Below the pieces are notes generated by a model. The model searched no databases, was not told the DNA's origin, and saw nothing but the letters and a program-made list of their open reading frames with translations. Below, piece after piece: positions 38,114-52,313 of a DNA stretch of 64,000 nt (positions are counted from its first letter, which is position 1; the number at the start of each line of letters is the position of its first letter). The DNA lies in assembly GCF_000426685.1 (NCBI RefSeq), contig NZ_AUFV01000003.1, positions 248,001 to 312,000 of the forward strand, given 5' to 3'. The position numbers were made by a program, and so were the translations under genes. Source of the DNA: Solimonas flava DSM 18980. GTDB taxonomy: Bacteria > Pseudomonadota > Gammaproteobacteria > Nevskiales > Nevskiaceae.

Positions 38114-38147
38114 CGCGAAACGGGGGCCGGAAGGCCCCCGTTTCGCG
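38114..38147 (+). terminator. Hairpin after pilQ
   Basis: A perfect 15-base-pair stem with a GGAA loop begins eight bases after the pilQ stop. The downstream end is TTTCGCG inside the stem rather than a pure U run. Termination, or mRNA end protection before aroK, are both possible. Confidence 0.75.
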
Positions 38148-38225
38148 TCGGCGCGCCGATTTACCGGATAATCACGAACCGGCGCTCCGGCGCCGACCGG
38201 TTCCGTCCGACGCCCCCGCTTCCGC

Positions 38226-38765
38226 ATGCGTATTGCCAGCTGCCGCAACATCTTTCTGGTCGGCCCGATGGGCGCCGGCAAGACCACGATCGGCCGGCGC
38301 CTTGCCGAGCTGCGCCAGCTGCATTTCGTCGACAGCGACCACGAGATCGAATCGCGCACCGGCGTCGACATCCCGTACATCTTCGAAAAGGAAGGCGAGG
38401 CCGGCTTTCGCCGCCGCGAAAAGCAGGTGATCGCCGATCTCGTGCTGCAGCAGGACATCGTGCTGTCGACCGGCGGCGGTGCGGTGCTCGATGCCGACAA
38501 TCGCCGCGCCCTCGCCGCGCACGGCTTCGTCGTCTACCTGCACGCCAGCGTCGAGCAGCAGCTCGCGCGTACCGCACGGGCCGACAACCGCCCGCTGCTG
38601 CAGCATGCGGCCGACCGCCGCGCGGTGCTGAGCCAGCTGCTGTCAGTGCGCGATCCGCTATACCGCGAGATCGCCGATCTGGTGCTGCCGACCGACGGGC
38701 GCAGCGCCAAGGGCCTCGTGCACGAGATCGTGCAGCAGCTCGATCGGGTTCCCGCACCCATTTGA
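38226..38765 (+). CDS. aroK: Shikimate kinase
   Basis: AroK phosphorylates shikimate at the 3-hydroxyl with ATP in aromatic amino acid synthesis. The 179-residue protein has Walker [16 protein letters not shown] (residues about 13-27), the shikimate-binding FVDSDHEIE and RRREKQ, and STGGGAV. The lid arginine is in the ADNRPLL segment. Length is typical. It lies after pilQ as in many gammaproteobacteria and is followed immediately by aroB. Confidence 0.96.
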   Translation: MRIASCRNIFLVGPMGAGKTTIGRRLAELRQLHFVDSDHEIESRTGVDIPYIFEKEGEAGFRRREKQVIADLVLQQDIVLSTGGGAVLDADNRRALAAHGFVVYLHASVEQQLARTARADNRPLLQHAADRRAVLSQLLSVRDPLYREIADLVLPTDGRSAKGLVHEIVQQLDRVPAPI

Positions 38766-38796
38766 TACGATGCGCGCCGCCGCCAGCCCCGCGAAC

Positions 38797-39888
38797 ATGG
38801 ACACTCTCGACGTCGAACTCGGCCCGCGCCGCTACCCCATTCACATCGGCGCCGGCCTGCTGCGCCAGACCGCGCTGTACGGCGAGGCCGCGCAGCGGCC
38901 GCTGCGTCTGATCACCGACGAGCATGTCGCCGCGCACTACCTGCCGGTCGTGCGCGAGACGCTGCGGCTCGATGAAGCGCAGGTGCTCGTGCTGCCGGCC
39001 GGCGAAGCGACCAAGACGCTGGCCAGCGTCGAACGTGTCATGGACTGGCTGCTGGCGACGCGGCTGCCGCGCGACGGCTGGCTGGTCGCGCTCGGTGGCG
39101 GCGTGGTCGGCGACCTCGCCGGCTTCTGCGCTTCCATCTACCAGCGCGGCGTCGACTTCATCCAGATCCCGACCACGCTGCTGGCGCAGGTCGATTCCTC
39201 GGTCGGCGGCAAGACCGGCGTCAATCACCCGCGCGGCAAGAACATGATCGGCGCGTTCCACCAGCCGCGGCTGGTGCTCGCCGACACCGACACGCTGAAG
39301 ACGCTGCCGCCGCGCGAACTCGGCGCCGGCCTCGCCGAAGTCATCAAGTACGGCATGCTCGGTGACGCCGCGTTCCTCGGCTGGCTCGAAGAAAATCTCG
39401 ATGCGCTGCGCCGTCTCGACGAGGCCGCGCTGCGCTACGCGATCCGCCGCAGCTGCGAAATGAAGGCGGCGATCGTCGCGCAGGACGAGCGCGAATCGCT
39501 GGCCGGCGGCGCCGGGCCGCGCGCGCTGCTCAATCTCGGCCACACCTTCGCGCACGCGATCGAGACCTACACGCACTACACCGAGTGGCTGCACGGCGAG
39601 GCGGTCGCCACCGGCCTGTGCATGGCCGCCGATCTGTCGGCGCGGCTCGGCTGGATCGGCGCCGACGACGCGCGGCGCTGCGAACAGCTGATCGCGCGCG
39701 CCGGCCTGCCGGTACGGCCGCCGGCCGGCATGCGCGCCGACGACTTCCGTGCGCTGATGAGCCTCGACAAGAAAGTCGCGAGCGGCAAGCTGCGTCTGAT
39801 CCTGTTGCGCCGGCTCGGCGAGGCGGTGGTCAGCGCCGACTTCGACCCGGCCGCGCTCGACGCGACGCTGGCGCAGTACAGCGCCTGA
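38797..39888 (+). CDS. aroB: 3-dehydroquinate synthase
   Basis: AroB converts DAHP to 3-dehydroquinate with NAD and a divalent metal. From the ATG at 38797 it has 363 residues and begins [18 protein letters not shown], the usual family start. An upstream in-frame ATG at 38770 would add nine residues. The motifs [11 protein letters not shown] and [20 protein letters not shown] are intact. The metal ligands are expected at the conserved glutamate in LAEVIKYG and the histidines in NLGHTFAHA and LHGEAVATG. dgt follows after four bases. Confidence 0.95.
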   Translation: MDTLDVELGPRRYPIHIGAGLLRQTALYGEAAQRPLRLITDEHVAAHYLPVVRETLRLDEAQVLVLPAGEATKTLASVERVMDWLLATRLPRDGWLVALGGGVVGDLAGFCASIYQRGVDFIQIPTTLLAQVDSSVGGKTGVNHPRGKNMIGAFHQPRLVLADTDTLKTLPPRELGAGLAEVIKYGMLGDAAFLGWLEENLDALRRLDEAALRYAIRRSCEMKAAIVAQDERESLAGGAGPRALLNLGHTFAHAIETYTHYTEWLHGEAVATGLCMAADLSARLGWIGADDARRCEQLIARAGLPVRPPAGMRADDFRALMSLDKKVASGKLRLILLRRLGEAVVSADFDPAALDATLAQYSA

Positions 39889-39892
39889 ACGC

Positions 39893-41047
39893 ATGCCGAC
39901 CGAGCTCGCGCCCTACGCTGCCGACGAGACGCGTTCGCGCGGCCGCCGGCACGATGAAGGCGGCTCCGGCCATCGCAGCCAGTACCAGCGCGATCGCGAC
40001 CGCATCATTCATTCGGCCGCGTTCCGTCGCCTCGAATACAAGACGCAGGTCTTCGTCAATCACGAGGGCGATCTGTTCCGCACGCGGCTGACGCATTCGG
40101 TCGAAGTCGCGCAGATCGCGCGCACGATCGCGCGCAGCCTGCGTCTGCACGAAGATCTGTGCGAGGCGGTGTCGCTCGCGCACGATCTCGGCCACACGCC
40201 GTTCGGCCATGCCGGCCAGGACGCGCTCGACGCCTGCATGAAGCCCTACGGCGGCTTCGAGCACAACGCGCAGTCCCTGCGCGTGGTCGACGAGCTCGAG
40301 GACAAGTACGCCGAATTCCGCGGCCTGAACCTGATGTTCGAGACGCGCGAGGGCATCCTCAAGCACTGCTCGAAGGCGCGCGCCGCGCAGCTCGGCGAGG
40401 TCGCCGAGCGCTTCCTGACCAACCGCCAGACCACGCTCGAAGCGCAGCTCGCCAATCGCGCCGACGAGATCGCGTACAACAACCACGACATCGACGACGG
40501 TCTGCGCGCGCGCCTGCTGACGATCGAGCAGCTGCGCAGCGTCTCGCTGTTCCGCCGCCACCACGACGAAGTGCTGGCGCGCTACGGCGCGATCACGCCG
40601 AAGCAGCAGCGGCACGAGACGACGCGACGCATCATCAACACCCTGGTCGTCGATCTGATCACGCATACGCAGCGCACGCTCGCCGAAGCGCGCATCGAAA
40701 CCCTCGACGACGTGCGCGCGCAGCCGCTGCCCTTGATCGGCTTCTCGCCGGCGGTTCGCGCCGAGAACGACGAGCTGAAGCGCTTTCTCTACGAACAGCT
40801 GTACCGCCACCATCAGGTCTACCGCATGATGGTGAAAGCCAAGCGCGTCATTCATGCGCTGTTCGAAGCCTTCATCGGCGATCCCAAGCTGCTGCCGCCG
40901 GATTTTCACGCCGAAGCGCGCCGCCTCGAGTCCGACGAAGGCGAGCACGGCCGTGCCCGCGTGGTCGCCGACTACATCGCCGGCATGACCGACCGCTACG
41001 CGCTCGACGAGCACGAGCGCCTGTTCGATCCGCGGCGCCTGCGCTGA
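39893..41047 (+). CDS. dgt: dGTPase-like HD-domain protein (dNTP triphosphohydrolase)
   Basis: This 384-residue protein belongs to the dGTPase family, which splits deoxynucleoside triphosphates into deoxynucleoside and triphosphate. Metal-binding HD motifs are visible as [15 protein letters not shown] and [35 protein letters not shown] at the N-terminus is also characteristic. It starts four bases after the aroB stop, so it is likely co-transcribed. The exact nucleotide preference cannot be read from sequence; the shorter family members are often annotated as dGTPase-like. Confidence 0.93.
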   Translation: MPTELAPYAADETRSRGRRHDEGGSGHRSQYQRDRDRIIHSAAFRRLEYKTQVFVNHEGDLFRTRLTHSVEVAQIARTIARSLRLHEDLCEAVSLAHDLGHTPFGHAGQDALDACMKPYGGFEHNAQSLRVVDELEDKYAEFRGLNLMFETREGILKHCSKARAAQLGEVAERFLTNRQTTLEAQLANRADEIAYNNHDIDDGLRARLLTIEQLRSVSLFRRHHDEVLARYGAITPKQQRHETTRRIINTLVVDLITHTQRTLAEARIETLDDVRAQPLPLIGFSPAVRAENDELKRFLYEQLYRHHQVYRMMVKAKRVIHALFEAFIGDPKLLPPDFHAEARRLESDEGEHGRARVVADYIAGMTDRYALDEHERLFDPRRLR

Positions 41048-41250
41048 ACATCGGCGCAGCGTGCCGGCGCATCCTCGAAGCGCTGGAACGCGTCGCGGCC
41101 GCCGCGGCCGCCGCGATCGATGCGCTCGAAGTCGCAGGTGCTGTTCGAGCTTGCGCGGCTAGCGGTCGTGCGCGGACCGCAGCGCGGCGTTTCTCGACGG
41201 GTCGAATGCGAGCCTCACGACGTCGTACAAGCGACGCGTCGCGTGCTTCG
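41048..41250. other. Gap between dgt and the subtilase gene, no gene seen
   Basis: The 203 bases lie between convergent genes. They contain a GC-rich run of GCCGCGGCC-type repeats (about 41094-41116). Short open frames on both strands lack a plausible start and ribosome-binding site. No terminator with a U run is obvious. Confidence 0.4.
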
Positions 41251-43356
41251 TCAGGGCGATCGACGGCGCCGCATGAGCAGCGCGCGCCAGAGGCCGCCGC
41301 CGAGCAGCACCAACAGCGAGCCGAGCGTCCACGCGCCGCCGCCATCGTCGTCGTACCAGGCATCCCAGTACGCGTCGGTCGAGTTGCGGTAGCCGGTATA
41401 GCCGCCGGCGCTGGTATAGGCCTGCACCGTGTAGCTGCGCGCGCTGGCCTGGTCGTAATCGACGACGGTCAGAAAGTAAGTGCCCGGCTGCGGATCGCGG
41501 ATGTTGACGAACTCGTCGCCGCCGGGCGCGGCGCCGACCTGGGCGTCCGGCACGTCGTAGACGTACGGTCCCGAATCCGCCAGGCCGATGCTGTAGCCGG
41601 CCGGCTGGCCGTAGCCGACCAGCAGGTCGAGATCGTTGCTGCCCTGCACGCGCAGCGTCAGCGTGTCCTGGCCCTGCGGCAGTGCGTCCAGCGTGAAGGC
41701 GTAGGTGTGGAACTCGTCATAGGCATCACGGCCGATCGTCGCCTGCACCGGCACGCCGTTGGCGAGCGGGCCGAACGGCACCGAGGCGTGGCGCGTCGTT
41801 TCGTAGCCGCCGTCGTCGACCAGCTGAAGGTCGAAGTCGAGGCGCCGGTAAGCGCCGAGATCGGCCGGCACCGTCACCGCGAAGTCGGCGCTGCGCCGCT
41901 CGCCGGCGGCGAGGTCGCCGAACACGAGCGGCGTGTCGGCGACGACGGGCCCGCTGTCCGTCGACAGCACCCCGCGCACGTTGTGCGCCGCCTGCCACAG
42001 GTTCTCGATCGTCACGCGCACGACCGTCGTCTCGCCGGGATCGAGCGCGCCGTTGCCGTCGGGGTCGACCTGGAACGCGCGCAGCAGCAGCGCCGGCCGC
42101 GGCGCGAGATCGAGCGCTTTCGGCGCGTCGAGGCGGCCCGAAGCGGTGCGCGCGGCGACGCCGTCGCCGGCATCGGCGCCCTCGACGAGGCGGCCGATGA
42201 TTTCGCGGTAGTCGGCGTTCGGATGGACCATCCAGGTCAGTGCGGCGAGACCGGCGGCGTGTGCGGCGGCGAACGAGCTGCCGCTGACGCCGGGATCGAT
42301 CTGGTAGCCGCCGACGGTGGTGCTGGCGATCTGCAGGCCGGGGGCGGCGACCGGGACGCGGGTCGCGCCGTAGCTGCTGAAGCTGGCGATCTGGTCCTGG
42401 CGGTTGGTCGCGGCCACGGCCAGCACGTTCGGCAGATCGTAGTTCGCCGGGTATGAGAGCCGTGACTGGTCGAGATCGGCGTCCTCGTTGCCGGCGGCCG
42501 TGACCAGCAGGATGCCGGCGTTGCCGAGATCGGCGATCGCGTCGTGCTCGGCCTGCGAGTAGAACGGCGAGGCGAAGCCGGCGTTGATGATGCGCGCGCC
42601 GTGCGTGCGTGCGTAATCGAACGCGGCGATCTCGCTGGCGGTGTCGAAGTCGAACTGCAGCGGCATCAGGCCGACGTGCCAGGCGATGCCGGCGACGCCG
42701 ATGCCGTTGTCGCCGACCGCGCCGATAATGCCGGCGCTGAGCGTGCCGTGGACCTGCCAGGACGCATCCGGATTCGGATCGCTGTCGTTGTTGTCGAAGT
42801 CGTAGCCCGGCACCAGATTGGCGGCGAGATCCGGGTGATGGGTATCGACGCCGTCGTCGACGATCGCGACGATCACCGAGCCGTCGCCGGTGCGGTCGGC
42901 GCTGCCGTCGCCGTCGTGGTCCCAGGCCGTGCTCAGGCCGAGATCGGCGCCCGGCACGCCGGGGGCACCGCCATCGACCTGGTTCGGCTGGCCGCTGTTG
43001 AGCAGTGCCCACTGCTCGGCGAAGTACGGATCCGAAGGCTGCACCGCCTTGCGCCGCTTGAGATAGTTCGGCTCGGCGTAGGCGACCGCCGGGTCGGCGC
43101 GCAGCAGCGCCAGCGCGTCCTCGACACGCATCATCGACGGCAGTTGCAGGCTCTCGACGCGGTCGCCGCGCAGGCTGCGCTTGGCCTGCAGGCCGAGACT
43201 CTGCAGGCGGCCGCTGCCGGCGGCGGCGGCGGTCTTCCATCCGACGATCACTTCGTCACCGCGATAGTCCGGCGCGAGCGTGGACGGCGGGCGCGCGGCG
43301 TAAACCGAGGCGCTGCTGCCGGCGAGCAGCAGCGCGAACACCAGGCCTTGTTTCAT
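41251..43356 (-). CDS. Secreted S8 (subtilisin-like) peptidase with GlyGly-CTERM-like tail
   Basis: This 701-residue protein has a signal peptide (about 1-21) and an inhibitor-I9-like propeptide (about 32-100). The S8 catalytic domain follows, with D167 in VDDGVD, H203 in VHGT, the oxyanion asparagine in AAGN and S361 in GSSFAAAH. A CARDB-like beta domain comes next, then a PPC-type domain (about residues 545-650). It ends DDDGGG-AWTLGSLLVLLGGG-L, then a helix end and RRRR. Gly-rich, single helix, basic end is the GlyGly-CTERM pattern recognised by rhombosortase. GGGAG precedes the ATG at 43356. A rhombosortase gene is not in this window. Confidence 0.9.
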   Translation of the reverse strand: MKQGLVFALLLAGSSASVYAARPPSTLAPDYRGDEVIVGWKTAAAAGSGRLQSLGLQAKRSLRGDRVESLQLPSMMRVEDALALLRADPAVAYAEPNYLKRRKAVQPSDPYFAEQWALLNSGQPNQVDGGAPGVPGADLGLSTAWDHDGDGSADRTGDGSVIVAIVDDGVDTHHPDLAANLVPGYDFDNNDSDPNPDASWQVHGTLSAGIIGAVGDNGIGVAGIAWHVGLMPLQFDFDTASEIAAFDYARTHGARIINAGFASPFYSQAEHDAIADLGNAGILLVTAAGNEDADLDQSRLSYPANYDLPNVLAVAATNRQDQIASFSSYGATRVPVAAPGLQIASTTVGGYQIDPGVSGSSFAAAHAAGLAALTWMVHPNADYREIIGRLVEGADAGDGVAARTASGRLDAPKALDLAPRPALLLRAFQVDPDGNGALDPGETTVVRVTIENLWQAAHNVRGVLSTDSGPVVADTPLVFGDLAAGERRSADFAVTVPADLGAYRRLDFDLQLVDDGGYETTRHASVPFGPLANGVPVQATIGRDAYDEFHTYAFTLDALPQGQDTLTLRVQGSNDLDLLVGYGQPAGYSIGLADSGPYVYDVPDAQVGAAPGGDEFVNIRDPQPGTYFLTVVDYDQASARSYTVQAYTSAGGYTGYRNSTDAYWDAWYDDDGGGAWTLGSLLVLLGGGLWRALLMRRRRSP

Positions 43357-43457
43357 CGAGGACTCCCCTGTCGTCACGATCTGCGAGGCGTCCAGATTAC
43401 GGCGTGCGCCGGGCCTTGCGTGTTGCAGCGTGTATCGCCGCGTGACGCCGCCCGCCT

Positions 43458-43478
43458 GCCCGCGGCTGCGCCGCGGGC
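43458..43478 (-). terminator. GC hairpin between the YXWGXW gene and the subtilase gene
   Basis: A perfect nine-base-pair stem (GCCCGCGGC with GCCGCGGGC) with a TGC loop lies just after the YXWGXW gene stop on the minus strand. No U run follows, so termination strength is doubtful. Confidence 0.4.
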
Positions 43479-43485
43479 GTCGTCG

Positions 43486-44472
43486 TCAGTGCCCGTCCTG
43501 GCGATGCCCCGAATCCTGCGGTCGTGGCTGCATCGGGTTGCCATGCGGGCGTTGTGGCTCGCTGCGCGGCGTCTGCGGTCGCGGTGCGCTGTCCGGCTGG
43601 CGCGGCTGCGCGTCGCGCGAAGGCTCGCGCTGCTGGACCGGCGGCGGGAACGACCGCGTCGGCGCGGTCGTCGGCTGGCGCTGCGGCGTCTCGCGTCCGC
43701 GTTCGGGCTGCTCGTCACGCGGAGTCTGCGGCCGGCGCGTGTCGCCGCCGGACGGTTCCGGCCGCTGGTGGTTCTGCCCCGCGGCCGGCTCGCGCGGCAG
43801 TCCGCCGCCCTGGACCGGCCGGCCGCCGCGATCGGCCGGCACAGCCGGGTGCGGGTCGCGGCGCGCTTCGCTTTCGTGCCGGCGCTGCTCGGCGGTCGCC
43901 TCGACATGGGTCTGGCGGGCATAGGCTTCGTCATCGCGGTTCGGCCGCGCGCGCGTGCCGCCGTCGCCGCCGTTGAAGCTGACGCGGCCGGTCGTGACGC
44001 GGTCGAGATCGCCGTCGCGATAGACGTGGCGCACGCGGGTCACGTCGACGCGGTTGACGACCTGGTTGTAGTAGAAGACGTCGCCGCGCCAGTAACCGCC
44101 GTAGTAGCCGCTGCCCGGATAGCCGTAGCCATAGTTGATGCCGCCGTAGTAGCCGACGCGCGGGCCCCAGTAACCGGGCGTCCAGGTGTAGTAGCCCTCG
44201 CGCCAGACCCAGTAGCCCGGCGTCCACAGCATGCCGACCGGCGCCAGCACCCAGGCGCCGGGCACCCAGTAATAGGCGTCGCCGTTCCAGGCCCAGTAGC
44301 CGGGCGTCCACACGTAGCCGGGCCCCGGGCACCAGGGCTGCTCGTAAACCGGCAGCGGTGGCGGGCCGACGTTGACCGAGATGAAGACGGACGTGCCAGC
44401 CGTCGCGGCGCGCGGCGCGAACAGGACGGCCGCGAGCAGCAGGGCCAGGAAGCGAAGTCGGGAGGCGGTCAT
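43486..44472 (-). CDS. YXWGXW-repeat secreted protein with disordered tail
   Basis: This 328-residue protein has a signal peptide (about 1-26). Four tandem copies of a W-x-P-G-Y/A-W motif follow (for example VWTPGYWAW, YYWVPGAWV, LWTPGYWVW, TWTPGYWG; residues about 52-105). A Tyr/Gly-rich stretch and a long C-terminal tail rich in Arg, Gln, Pro and Asp complete it. The YXWGXW repeat family is secreted and its function is not established; envelope-associated roles have been suggested. I chose the ATG at 44472 with GAGGA seven bases upstream. It precedes the subtilase gene on the same strand. Confidence 0.82.
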   Translation of the reverse strand: MTASRLRFLALLLAAVLFAPRAATAGTSVFISVNVGPPPLPVYEQPWCPGPGYVWTPGYWAWNGDAYYWVPGAWVLAPVGMLWTPGYWVWREGYYTWTPGYWGPRVGYYGGINYGYGYPGSGYYGGYWRGDVFYYNQVVNRVDVTRVRHVYRDGDLDRVTTGRVSFNGGDGGTRARPNRDDEAYARQTHVEATAEQRRHESEARRDPHPAVPADRGGRPVQGGGLPREPAAGQNHQRPEPSGGDTRRPQTPRDEQPERGRETPQRQPTTAPTRSFPPPVQQREPSRDAQPRQPDSAPRPQTPRSEPQRPHGNPMQPRPQDSGHRQDGH

Positions 44473-44581
44473 GGCGCGGTCCTCGGAAGTGACCATCGCA
44501 CGCTATGACAGCGCACTGAATGGCCGATGAAGTACACGCCACAGCTTTACGCGCTTCGCCGCCCCGGCGCACTGATGCCGC

Positions 44582-45001
44582 TCAAGGTCGGAACCAGTCC
44601 TCGACGCGCAGGCCGGCGAGGCCGGCGAAGGCGCTGGCGCTGCGCGTCACCAGCGCCAGCTCATGGGTCGCGGCGATCGCCGCCAGCTGGCCGTCGAGCG
44701 AGGACCAGCCGCGGCGCGCGCGTTCGCGTTCGTTGCGCGCCAGCCACAGCGCCGACTCGCCGTCGAACGGCAGCGTCGTCGGCCCGGAGGCCAGCAGCTC
44801 GGTCGCGAAGGCCTGCAGCTGCTGGCGCCGCTCGCCGTCGTGCATCAGTTCGAGGCCGCGCAGCAGCGCGTAGCTGGCCGGCGCGGCGATCGCGCACAGC
44901 GCCTGGCGCTGTTCGAACAGCGTGAAGACGCGGCGGTTGCCGTTCGGCCGCGTCAGCTCGGCCAGCACCGGCAGGTCGAGCAGATAGGCGAGCTTGGCCA
45001 T
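44582..45001 (-). CDS. PIN-domain (VapC-like) toxin, possibly inactive
   Basis: This 139-residue protein aligns with VapC-type PIN ribonucleases, which use four acidic residues to bind metal and cut RNA. D9 (YLLDLPVLAEL) and D103 (SSLDGQLAAIAAT) are present. The usual Glu in the x-E-L-L-x-G helix appears as Ala (A45 in YALLRG), and the last acidic residue of the TxNxxDF segment is Ala (TRSASAF). It is therefore degenerate or uses other residues. It starts ten bases after the antitoxin stop, the standard toxin-antitoxin layout. Confidence 0.8.
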   Translation of the reverse strand: MAKLAYLLDLPVLAELTRPNGNRRVFTLFEQRQALCAIAAPASYALLRGLELMHDGERRQQLQAFATELLASGPTTLPFDGESALWLARNERERARRGWSSLDGQLAAIAATHELALVTRSASAFAGLAGLRVEDWFRP

Positions 45002-45011
45002 GCGCGGGTGC

Positions 45012-45272
45012 TCAGATGTCGCGCCAGCGCTCGAGCTCGGCGGCGCTGATGCCCTCGATGCCGGCCGGCAGCTGCTCGCGCCAGTTGCGGGCCCAGGCGG
45101 CGAAGTCGACGGCCGCGGCGGCGGCCGCGCGCAGGCGCGCGTATTCGGCTTCCGAGAGCAGGACCGCGACCGGCTGGCCGCGCCGCGTGACCTGCACCGG
45201 CTGGCCTTCCTCGGCCTCGTACAGCAGCTCGGTCAGGCGGTTCTTGGCATCGGCGATGGAGACGGCTTTCAT
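45012..45272 (-). CDS. Phd/YefM family antitoxin
   Basis: This 86-residue protein has the Phd/YefM DNA-binding fold, with SIADAKNRLTELLYEAEEG and VTRRGQPVAVLLSEAEY over residues 5-45. A C-terminal amphipathic region would bind the toxin. Such proteins repress their own operon and neutralise the paired toxin. The ATG at 45272 follows a promoter region containing phased ATGGC repeats. It is divergent from gltB. Confidence 0.88.
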   Translation of the reverse strand: MKAVSIADAKNRLTELLYEAEEGQPVQVTRRGQPVAVLLSEAEYARLRAAAAAAVDFAAWARNWREQLPAGIEGISAAELERWRDI

Positions 45273-45299
45273 GGGCGGCCCTGCGCGTGCACTCGGCAG

Positions 45300-45327
45300 A
45301 TGGCTATTTAGATGGCCATTTTATGGC
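45300..45327. promoter_or_regulatory. Phased ATGGC repeats upstream of the antitoxin gene
   Basis: ATGGC occurs at 45300-45304, 45312-45316 and 45323-45327, 11-12 bases apart. The central GGCCAT/ATGGCC pairing makes inverted contacts possible. The repeats lie 28-55 bases upstream of the antitoxin start and overlap TAAAAT- and CTAAAT-like -10 sequences on the minus strand. Binding by the antitoxin is inferred. Confidence 0.5.
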
Positions 45328-45488
45328 CCGGCAAGTGATTGATTCAAATGGGCACAATTCCTGCTGCCGGTTTCCTCCCGGGTTTTCGCTTGCGAGCGGG
45401 GCCGGCGCTCCTTATGGTCCGCTCCCCCGCAACCGTTTGCGGACCGCCGGCGTGCGTGCGCGCCGGACTTCATCCAGGAGCAAGCCTT

Positions 45489-51438
<5,950 letters not shown>

Positions 51439-51488
51439 GGACGCCGCGGTCCGAAAGCGCGCCGCGGCCCACGTCGCCGCCGATGGCG

Positions 51489-51590
51489 GCGGGCATCGAT
51501 GACGGGGTCCGCGGCCCGGGCCTCGTCGTCACCGCCGTCACGTCAGGCCGCGAAGCCGCCGAAGGCATCCTCGACGGTTTGAGGGGCTGG
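51489..51590 (+). pseudogene. Decayed copy of the 3' end of gltD
   Basis: The region repeats the gltD tail at an offset of 152 bases: 51521-51574 matches 51369-51422 at 49 of 54 positions, including a 30-base identical run. A weaker match (16 of 20) extends upstream. The copy is in another frame relative to gltD and reads VRGPGLVVTAVTSGREAAEG against [20 protein letters not shown]. Nothing else of gltD is repeated. It looks like a remnant duplication or of a second gltD-like gene; it probably makes no protein. Confidence 0.7.
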
Positions 51591-51602
51591 GGTCGTCGGG
51601 AG

Positions 51603-51630
51603 AAAACGCCGCGCACTGCGCGGCGTTTTT
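51603..51630. terminator. Bidirectional intrinsic terminator after gltBD
   Basis: A perfect 12-base-pair stem (AAAACGCCGCGC with GCGCGGCGTTTT) with an ACT loop is followed by an extra T on the plus strand. It lies between gltD and the convergent PAP2 gene and could serve both. Confidence 0.88.
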
Positions 51631-51650
51631 CGTTGGCGACGGTTCGGTTC

Positions 51651-52244
51651 TCAGCTCGCGTGCGAGCAGAACGGCAGGCCGGTCGCGAAGCGGCGGCCGA
51701 GTTCGCGCAGCCAGCCTTCGAAGCTGGGATGCCAGTCGAATGCGTGCAGGGTCGCGGCGATCGCGAACGCCAGCAGGGCCGCGGCGAGGTACGGGAAACG
51801 GCGCGTGCCGGCCGGGCCGCGCAGCGCGGCGAACGTGGCCAGCGCGCCGCCGCCGAGCAGCAAACCGAACACGATCTCGATCGGCGTGTGCGCGCCGAGC
51901 GCGTAGCGCGACCAGGCGATCGCCGCGATTGCCGCGACGCCGAGCAGCGTCAGCAGTCCGCGCCGCCACGCGCTGCCGTCGCGCACCGCGCACAAGGTGA
52001 TGCCGCCGTACACGAACAGGCTGAAGCCGGCATGCCCGCTGGGGCTGTGCAGGGCCCAGCCCGGCAGCGGGCAGGCGAGGAAATAACCCTTGAGCAGCGA
52101 GATCGTGCCGACGCAGAGCAGCAGCGCGCCGGACCAGGCGAGCGCGGCGCGCCGGCTGCCCGCGCGCGCGAGCCACAGCGCGACCAGCAGCGCCAGCAGC
52201 GACAGGACGGCGGCGTTGCCGAATTCGGTGAGGCGCTCGAGCAT
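51651..52244 (-). CDS. PAP2-family membrane phosphatase
   Basis: This 197-residue protein has about six hydrophobic helices. PAP2 motif 2 (PSGHAGFS, catalytic histidine) and motif 3 (SRYALGAHTPIEI, with the nucleophilic histidine) are clear. In motif 3 the final acidic residue is Glu rather than the usual Asp. Motif 1 is partial (KGYFLACPLP lacks the arginine). Members dephosphorylate lipid phosphates such as undecaprenyl or phosphatidylglycerol phosphate. Substrate is not determined here, and the missing arginine makes activity less certain. Confidence 0.82.
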   Translation of the reverse strand: MLERLTEFGNAAVLSLLALLVALWLARAGSRRAALAWSGALLLCVGTISLLKGYFLACPLPGWALHSPSGHAGFSLFVYGGITLCAVRDGSAWRRGLLTLLGVAAIAAIAWSRYALGAHTPIEIVFGLLLGGGALATFAALRGPAGTRRFPYLAAALLAFAIAATLHAFDWHPSFEGWLRELGRRFATGLPFCSHAS

Positions 52245-52313
52245 GCGTGCAACACGTGGCGGAGAAGGTCTTGCAGTGTGCAGGATGCGCGCCAGCTCGC
52301 ACCATGCGCCGCC

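Noticed and set aside
41094-41116. GCCGCGGCC-type repeats as a possible structured element
   Set aside because: Simple GC-rich repetition of this kind is common in this genome and has no defined arms or spacing.
41120-41392. 90-residue frame between dgt and the subtilase gene
   Set aside because: No ribosome-binding site, no family resemblance, and it overlaps the subtilase gene antisense.
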